In this document: positions 60,062-64,000 of the stretch, one piece after another
Position numbering within the stretch: the first letter of the stretch is position 1
Layout: each line of letters starts with the position of its first letter
DNA from: Chryseobacterium culicis
Lineage (GTDB): Bacteria > Bacteroidota > Bacteroidia > Flavobacteriales > Weeksellaceae
Assembly: GCF_002979755.1 (NCBI RefSeq)
Contig: NZ_PCPP01000002.1
Location: forward strand, 434,001-498,000
Reading direction: 5' to 3'
DNA: 64,000 nucleotides
The notes under the pieces: generated by a model
What the model was told of the DNA's origin: nothing
What the model saw: the letters and a program-made list of their open reading frames with translations, nothing else
The model's database searches: none
Program-made: the position numbers and the translations under genes

Positions 60062-62938
60062 ATGATTAAAAAATTATCATTGATCTCTTTATTTACTTTG
60101 CTGCCTGCTTCATATTATTATGCGCAGACAACTGTGTTTGCGTATCTTAAGGATGCAGACGGTAAACCTGTTGAGCAAGCAAGTGTAGATTTAAAAGGAG
60201 CAGGAAATGATGCAAAGGCAGACAAAATCGGATATTTCCAATTTAAAGATTTGATGCCTGGACATTATCAGATTATGGTTACAAAACCCAATTTTGAAAC
60301 TAAAATTTTTGAATTTGATGTAACCAGTGATGAGAAAAGAAAAGATCTTGGAGTAATTACTCTTTATTCTGTATTGAACGGTGCAGATCAGGGATTGGCT
60401 ATCGTAGAAGATTCTGGAGAAAGTGATGGCGGTGGTGCTCAGCAAACCGCAACTGTAGGTTTGCTACAGTCTTCTCAGGATGTTTTCAACAGAATTGCAA
60501 GTTTCGATTTAGGACCATACTGGTTCCGCCCAAGAGGAATTGATAGCAGAACAGGGGAGAATATGATCAACGGGATTTCTATGGCCGCAGCAGATAATGG
60601 AGATGTAGACTTCAGTACCTGGGGAGGATTGAACGAAATTACCCGTTACCCGGAAATTGCAGTGAACCATGCCCCGTCAGAATATGCTTTCGGAGGAACT
60701 ACCGGAGTATTTTATAAGAATACAAAAGCCAGTGAGTACAGAAAAGGAAGTCAGCTGACGTACTCTCTAACCAACAGAAACTATACCAACAGATTATCCT
60801 ACAGATTCTCTTCCGGAATGAACAAGAACGGATGGGCATTTACAGGAATGATTGCAAGAAGATGGGCACAGGAAGGGATTCAGGATGGTACCGCTTATGA
60901 TGCTTACAGTGGATATATTGGTATTGAGAAGAAATTCAGTGACAGTCATACCATGACTTTAAATGCCATTGGTTCTAAATATGCAAGAAGTTCTTCAAGC
61001 CCAAGTACTCAGGAAGTATATGACTTCAGAGGAGTTCATTACAACTCTTACTGGGGATGGCAAAACGGAGATAAAAGAAATGAAAGAGTAAAAAGAGGTT
61101 TCCAGCCAATGATCCAATTGCAGGATTTCTGGAAAATCAATAAAAACTCTCAGCTATGGACATCTGTTTCTTACCAGTTTGGGAAAGAATACAGTTCGAG
61201 ATTGGATTGGTACAGAGCGAATAACCCGTCTCCAACCTATTATCGTAATCTACCAAGTTATTGGTTAAATTATACAAATCCGTCTCCGGAGCAGAGTGCC
61301 AACATCGGAATTACAAGAGACTGGTGGACGAATGATGATCAGTCTCATACACAGATCAACTGGGATAATCTTTATAATGCCAACAGAAACGTAGAATACA
61401 ATGCGTTACTTGGCGGAAGAAGAGCAGCGTATTATCTTGTAGATGATGTTAAAGATGATAAAGTATGGAATGTATCTACTCACTATACGTATAACTTCAC
61501 CGATACTTCCCGTTTTATCTTAAACTTATCGTACCAGAACTACAGATCTGAACAGTACAGAGAAGTAAACGACCTTTTAGGTGCTGATTTTGCCCTGAAT
61601 ATGGATCCTTTTGCATCCAATACCACAGCAGGAAGTGTTTGGGGTAAATTCAATACAAGAGAAAGTGACACCGATGTTGCCAAAAGAGAAGGTGATAAAA
61701 TCGGGTACAGTTATATTTTCAGAAGACAGGAATTCAAAATAAACCCAGCTTTCAAATTCTCAACAGGAAAATTTGATGTTTTTATTTCCGGATTATTCGG
61801 ATATACAACAAACAGCAGAGAAGGATTGTTCCAGCATTATCTGTATGAGTCATCTTATGGAAAAGGAGCAGATCAAAACTTCTGGAATGCAGGGGTTAAA
61901 GGTCAGGTTACTTATAAAATTAACGGGAGAAACTTCCTGGTTTATAACGGAGCTTACTTTTCACAGTCTCCTTTCTTAAATGATATTTATTTTAATACAA
62001 GAGTAAGTGGTGTAACAACTCCTGGTATCAAGAATGTTGTTGTTGATGCCAACGATTTGAGTTATGTTATCTCTACTCCGATTGTTAAACTTAGACTGAC
62101 AGGTTACCTTGTTAATACTCAAAACGAAACAAGTGTACAACGATATTTCGCACAGGGTGTTAAACTGACAAACCTTACTGAGAGCGGTGATCAGGCTCCA
62201 ATTCAGGATGGTGCTTTCATTACACAGGTATTAGCCGGAGCCAATAAGAGAAATATGGGTATTGAACTTGGCGCACAGGTGAAGGTAACTCCTACTTTAA
62301 CTGCCAGTGGATTATTAAGTTTAGGACAATACACGTATACCAATAATCCTACTGTTTATTTTGCATCTGATGCGGTTGGAACATTCAGAGAGCTTGACGG
62401 AAACGGAAATATCGTGTCAAGATCTTATACCAACATGGGTGAAGCAACACTTAAAAACTACAAACAAGGTGGTACTCCTCAGGAGGCATATACGCTAGGC
62501 CTTCGTTACAGCAGTCCTAAATACTGGTGGCTGGGAGCAACATGGAACTACTTCGGGCATTCATTCCTGGATCCGTCTCCAGTAACCAGAACAGACAGAT
62601 TCTATACCAATCCTGGCACACCGGGAGTTCCTTATGACCAGGTAAATGATGAAGAGCTTGCAAGAGTTCTTACGCCTACAAAGCTTCCTTCAGCATTTTT
62701 CTTCAATGTAAACGCAGGGAAGTCCTGGATGATTGGTAAATATTATGTATTGGTGTCTGCATCTGTCAATAACATCCTTAATAACAGAAATTATATTACT
62801 GGAGGATTTGAGCAGACCAGAAACGTTAACTATATTGATTATTCGAAAGATTATGACAGTGGAAACATGGTTTTCGCACCAAAATATTGGTATAATCAAG
62901 GGCGATCTTATTTTGTTAACCTTCAATTCAGATTCTAA
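60062..62938 (+). CDS. TonB-dependent receptor with carboxypeptidase-like domain
   Basis: A 958-residue outer-membrane receptor. Signal peptide (1-21), carboxypeptidase-regulatory-like domain (about 23-110; VFAYLKDADGKPVEQASVDLKG), plug (about 125-230; FRPRGIDSRTGENMINGI) and barrel ending VNLQFRF. Not SusC-type: no SusD partner, but a DUF5689 lipoprotein gene follows 26 nt later. The cargo is unknown; the neighbouring secreted nuclease-fold protein hints at nucleotides or phosphate. Confidence 0.92.
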   Translation: MIKKLSLISLFTLLPASYYYAQTTVFAYLKDADGKPVEQASVDLKGAGNDAKADKIGYFQFKDLMPGHYQIMVTKPNFETKIFEFDVTSDEKRKDLGVITLYSVLNGADQGLAIVEDSGESDGGGAQQTATVGLLQSSQDVFNRIASFDLGPYWFRPRGIDSRTGENMINGISMAAADNGDVDFSTWGGLNEITRYPEIAVNHAPSEYAFGGTTGVFYKNTKASEYRKGSQLTYSLTNRNYTNRLSYRFSSGMNKNGWAFTGMIARRWAQEGIQDGTAYDAYSGYIGIEKKFSDSHTMTLNAIGSKYARSSSSPSTQEVYDFRGVHYNSYWGWQNGDKRNERVKRGFQPMIQLQDFWKINKNSQLWTSVSYQFGKEYSSRLDWYRANNPSPTYYRNLPSYWLNYTNPSPEQSANIGITRDWWTNDDQSHTQINWDNLYNANRNVEYNALLGGRRAAYYLVDDVKDDKVWNVSTHYTYNFTDTSRFILNLSYQNYRSEQYREVNDLLGADFALNMDPFASNTTAGSVWGKFNTRESDTDVAKREGDKIGYSYIFRRQEFKINPAFKFSTGKFDVFISGLFGYTTNSREGLFQHYLYESSYGKGADQNFWNAGVKGQVTYKINGRNFLVYNGAYFSQSPFLNDIYFNTRVSGVTTPGIKNVVVDANDLSYVISTPIVKLRLTGYLVNTQNETSVQRYFAQGVKLTNLTESGDQAPIQDGAFITQVLAGANKRNMGIELGAQVKVTPTLTASGLLSLGQYTYTNNPTVYFASDAVGTFRELDGNGNIVSRSYTNMGEATLKNYKQGGTPQEAYTLGLRYSSPKYWWLGATWNYFGHSFLDPSPVTRTDRFYTNPGTPGVPYDQVNDEELARVLTPTKLPSAFFFNVNAGKSWMIGKYYVLVSASVNNILNNRNYITGGFEQTRNVNYIDYSKDYDSGNMVFAPKYWYNQGRSYFVNLQFRF

Positions 62939-62964
62939 AAAACTAAAATTAAAAATCGAAAACA

Positions 62965-64000
62965 ATGAAAAATATATATTTTAAAGCGGCGATCTTTAGT
63001 GCTATTTCAATACTGTCATTCTCGTCTTGTGTAAAAACTGATGATTATGAATTACCGGAAATTAAATGTACTAACAAATTTGCAGCAGCTAATCACCCGT
63101 TAACTGATCTTGCTACTATTGCAAAAGCAAAACCAACGGAAGCGGATATCATTAAAGAAGATTACATCGTTGAAGCCTATGTTTCTTCAAGTGATGAATC
63201 AGGAAATATCTATAAAATGATGTTCCTTCAGGATAAGCCTGAAAACCCGACACAAGGGATTGAAATTGACATCGATGGTGGAAATCAGTATCTTGATTAT
63301 CCTACCGGATCTTTAGTAAGAATTAACCTGAAAGGATTGATTGTTCAAGGTATTAACGGGAACATTAAAGTAGGTTCTTTTGATCCTAACTATCCTATCG
63401 GTAGAATCAATCCTAATAAAGTTTCAAATTATATTGCAAGAGTTTGTGACGGACAAAAGGCTGTAGTAACTGCAATAAAGCCATTAGAGTTTAATTCTAT
63501 CGCTGATGCTCTTAAAAATGGTGCTCACATCAATCAGCTTGTAAAAATTAAAAATGTTCAGTTCGAAGAGCCTGAATTGACAAAAACTTTTGCTGATGAA
63601 TCAGGAACAGGGGATCGTTATATTACTGATAAAAAAGCTGGTAGATTAGATCTTCGTTTCAGTAACTATGCAACTTTTGCGAAATCTCCGATCTCTCCTA
63701 AATATGCAAAAAGTGGTGAAATCGTCCTGCTTTTGAGCCGTTTTACAAGCTCAAGTAACGCAACGGTTTTCACGGATCAGGCGTATATCAGAAATCTTGA
63801 TGATATAAACTTCCCGAATGACAGATTCAATCCAGGTGAACCAGATGCTCCTTCTGCTTCTGCTGTAAACCTTTTCGCAGGATCAGACTTTGAAAACTGG
63901 ACAACTTTCTTATCAAGTGTAAATACTTTCGGTCTTAAGCCTTACGCTACACAAGGTGTGGGTCTGGGATACAATGGTACAAATTCACTTCAGATCAAAG
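62965..64000 (+). CDS. DUF5689 lipoprotein (3' end outside window)
   Basis: At least 345 codons, open to the window end. Lipobox SFSSC at residues 18-22, then the OB-like DUF5689 domain (about 55-280; DYIVEAYVSSSDESGNIYKMMFLQD) and the start of a choice-of-anchor-J type domain (FENWTTFL). DUF5689 proteins accompany TonB receptors and secreted nucleases in Flavobacteriia; a surface-binding role is inference. Co-transcribed with the receptor upstream. Confidence 0.88.
   Translation, partial: MKNIYFKAAIFSAISILSFSSCVKTDDYELPEIKCTNKFAAANHPLTDLATIAKAKPTEADIIKEDYIVEAYVSSSDESGNIYKMMFLQDKPENPTQGIEIDIDGGNQYLDYPTGSLVRINLKGLIVQGINGNIKVGSFDPNYPIGRINPNKVSNYIARVCDGQKAVVTAIKPLEFNSIADALKNGAHINQLVKIKNVQFEEPELTKTFADESGTGDRYITDKKAGRLDLRFSNYATFAKSPISPKYAKSGEIVLLLSRFTSSSNATVFTDQAYIRNLDDINFPNDRFNPGEPDAPSASAVNLFAGSDFENWTTFLSSVNTFGLKPYATQGVGLGYNGTNSLQIK

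Noticed and set aside
1-64000. tRNA, rRNA or CRISPR features
   Set aside because: No cloverleaf, rRNA core sequence or regularly spaced repeat array was recognised by eye; a covariance-model scan would be decisive.

Overview
The window is low-GC chromosomal DNA from a Bacteroidota bacterium, most likely a Chryseobacterium or close Weeksellaceae relative (inference from gene content). Supporting signs are type IX secretion (T9SS) sorting tails, SusC/SusD proteins, several TonB-dependent receptors, flavobacterial marker families (DUF4271, DUF4293, DUF4296, DUF6146, DUF5689), and Bacteroidota-type -7 boxes (TAnnTTTG) instead of sigma70 promoters. No rRNA, tRNA, CRISPR array, prophage or complete insertion sequence was seen.

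Layout. 1-5740: a cupin-like protein; a minus-strand acyl-chain operon (TetR, FadI-like thiolase, hotdog thioesterase, FabF) behind a palindromic operator; OsmC and an AraC regulator. 5941-26642: a polysaccharide utilisation locus (PUL) whose gene set fits full breakdown of high-mannose N-glycans. It holds an AraC regulator, SusC/SusD, an MFS transporter, GH130 phosphorylase, two GH92 alpha-mannosidases, a GH125 alpha-mannosidase with a twin-arginine signal, two tandem EndoF1/EndoH-type GH18 endoglycosidases with T9SS tails, a ROK kinase and a mannose-6-phosphate-isomerase-like cupin. 26858-33129: a probable copper locus (a TonB-dependent receptor with two N-terminal HMA domains, a Cys-rich exported protein, a lipoprotein with His/Cys repeats) next to an OmpR-type two-component system. 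33330-47041: mainly housekeeping genes (SRPBCC protein, oligopeptidase B, HemD, DUF4271, polyprenol-phosphate mannosyltransferase, DUF4296, Tgt, LptF/G, BirA, RsfS, FtsH, LUD protein, CdsA, Psd).

47042-51386: an accessory block of a membrane-anchored HTH regulator, two small HTH proteins and a secreted repeat protein. The three intergenic regions share a GTAGT-N5-GTAGT motif placed 30-31 nt before a -7 box, which looks like an uncharacterised regulon. 51436-64000: DUF1801 protein, MsbA-like ABC exporter, M28 peptidase, DUF4293, Rho with a long N/Q/H-rich insert, superoxide dismutase, DUF6146 lipoprotein, secreted endonuclease/phosphatase-fold protein, a TonB-dependent receptor and a DUF5689 lipoprotein cut by the window end.

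How the PUL should work (inference from families): surface endoglycosidases release high-mannose glycans from glycoproteins; SusCD imports them; periplasmic GH92 and GH125 enzymes trim mannose to Man-beta-1,4-GlcNAc; the MFS carrier brings this inward; GH130 phosphorolyses it to Man-1-P and GlcNAc; the ROK kinase and isomerase-like cupin feed free mannose into glycolysis.
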